Positions 63,311 through 64,000 of a stretch of DNA of 64,000 nt are shown one piece after another. This stretch comes from SCGC-AG-212-J23 sp036406675 (lineage in GTDB: Bacteria > Pseudomonadota > Gammaproteobacteria > Burkholderiales > SG8-39). A program made the position numbers and the translations under genes. Below the pieces are notes generated by a model. That model did not search any database. It was not told the origin of the DNA and worked only from the letters and a program-made list of their open reading frames with translations. Position 1 is the first letter of the stretch, and each line of letters begins with the position of its first letter. The stretch lies in NCBI GenBank assembly GCA_036406675.1, contig DASXAO010000172.1, forward strand, positions 1 through 64,000. The letters are read 5' to 3'.

Positions 63311-64000
63311 ACCTGGCGCCGGCTCCAGGCGAAGAGCCAGGCGCCGAGCGCGATCATGGGCACGCAAAGCCACTGCCCCATGGTCATGCCGAGCGCGAGG
63401 TAGCCGAGGAAGGCATCGGGCTCGCGCGCGAACTCGGCGATGAAGCGCAGCACCCCGTAGCCCATCAGGAAAAGCGCCGAGACCTGGCCCGTCGGCCGCG
63501 GCTTGGCGGAATACCACCACAGGATCACGAACAGCGTCAGGCCTTCGAGCGCGAACTGGTAGAGCTGCGACGGATGCCGCGGCGCTTCGCCGGCCTGCCG
63601 GAACACCATGCCCCAGGGCAGATCGGTCACCCGGCCATAGAGCTCGCCGTTGATGAAATTTCCCATGCGTCCGGCGGCGAGGCCGAGCGGGCACAGCGGC
63701 GCGATGAAGTCGGCGAGCCGCAGAAAGCCGATGCCATTGCGCCGCGCGTGGAACCACATCGCCAGGATCACGCCGATCAAGCCGCCGTGAAACGACATGC
63801 CGCCCTGCCAGATGGCGAAGATCTCGAGCGGATTCGCCGCGTAGTAGCCCGGCTTGTAGAAGAGCACATAGCCCAGCCTGCCGCCGAGGATCACGCCGAG
63901 CACGGCGAAGAAGATCAGGTCGTCGAACTGCTTGCGCGTGATCGGCGCCCGGTTGTCGCGGATGCGCTTCAGGCCGAGCCACCAGGCGGCGGCGAACCCG
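63307..64000 (-). CDS. lgt: prolipoprotein diacylglyceryl transferase, 5'-truncated by window edge
   Basis: Transfers diacylglycerol from phosphatidylglycerol to the lipobox Cys of prolipoproteins. The frame is open to the window end, so about 230 C-terminal residues of an expected ~265 are present. The Lgt signature GRMGNFINGELYGR is intact, as are GGMSFHGGLIGV and the C-terminal FLGYLALGMTMGQWLC. A GTG at 63903 is internal, not the start. It ends tail to tail with the dehydrogenase, sharing CTAA. Confidence 0.95.
   Translation of the reverse strand, partial: GFAAAWWLGLKRIRDNRAPITRKQFDDLIFFAVLGVILGGRLGYVLFYKPGYYAANPLEIFAIWQGGMSFHGGLIGVILAMWFHARRNGIGFLRLADFIAPLCPLGLAAGRMGNFINGELYGRVTDLPWGMVFRQAGEAPRHPSQLYQFALEGLTLFVILWWYSAKPRPTGQVSALFLMGYGVLRFIAEFAREPDAFLGYLALGMTMGQWLCVPMIALGAWLFAWSRRQV

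Overview
The window is about 64 kb of GC-rich bacterial chromosome from the replication-origin region of a betaproteobacterium, most likely Burkholderiales-like or a neighbouring order. The evidence is the gene order gyrB-dnaN-dnaA | rpmH-rnpA-yidD-yidC-mnmE and mnmG-rsmG-parA-parB-atpIBEFHAGDC, the order trkH-trkA-ntrX-ntrY-DUF4390-rsmB-fmt-def | LysM-dprA-smg-topB, and the Bug/Tct (tripartite tricarboxylate) transport genes typical of that group. No tRNA, rRNA, CRISPR array, insertion sequence or prophage was seen. The species cannot be named from the sequence.

Layout. 1-1.5 kb: the 3' end of a pcaB-like cycloisomerase, converging on an acyl-CoA thioesterase. 1.6-5.9 kb: B12-dependent methionine synthase (metH) behind what reads as a complete SAM-II riboswitch plus terminator, then ribosomal protein Thx and a DUF423 membrane protein. 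5.9-15.4 kb (minus strand): a tightly packed block of potassium uptake (trkH, trkA), the NtrY/NtrX-type two-component pair, DUF4390, rsmB, fmt and def. 15.4-20.9 kb (plus): LysM protein, dprA, smg, topB. 20.9-26.0 kb (minus): gyrB, dnaN, dnaA, with an oriC candidate in the dnaN-dnaA gap. 26.2-33 kb (plus): rpmH, rnpA, yidD, yidC, mnmE, an AbrB-family membrane protein, then GTP-dependent PEP carboxykinase. 33-34.2 kb (minus): an MFS transporter. 34.2-45.4 kb (plus): a pair of parS-like sites, mnmG, rsmG, parA, parB and the complete ATP synthase operon. 45.4-53.9 kb (plus): small RNA-binding and unknown proteins, glpD, a HAD phosphatase, a TauE-type exporter, an EF-hand/BON protein, a CaiB-type CoA-transferase and a TRAP transporter. 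53.9-60.4 kb (minus): an aminotransferase, a TctC-TctB-TctA transporter, a second CoA-transferase and a second Bug protein. 60.4-63.3 kb (plus): a fused FAD/Fe-S 2-hydroxyacid dehydrogenase. The window closes inside lgt (minus).

How it works together. The centre is replication, segregation, translation and energy housekeeping. The last 15 kb is an import-and-activate module for small organic acids: two transporter classes, two CoA-transferases, and a divergent dehydrogenase/aminotransferase pair that could run 2-hydroxyacid to 2-oxoacid to amino acid (for example glycolate to glyoxylate to glycine).

The most unusual signals are regulatory or architectural: a SAM-II-like transcription attenuator on metH in a non-alphaproteobacterial setting; three housekeeping genes (rnpA, fmt, DUF423) whose conserved N-termini are not preceded by any ATG, GTG or TTG; several genes with a -10 element so close to the start codon that the mRNA should be leaderless, including a 23-bp divergent promoter with one shared -10; a response regulator with a decayed AAA+ domain; paired inverted parS sites touching the mnmG promoter; and convergent gene pairs that nearly all overlap at their 3' ends.
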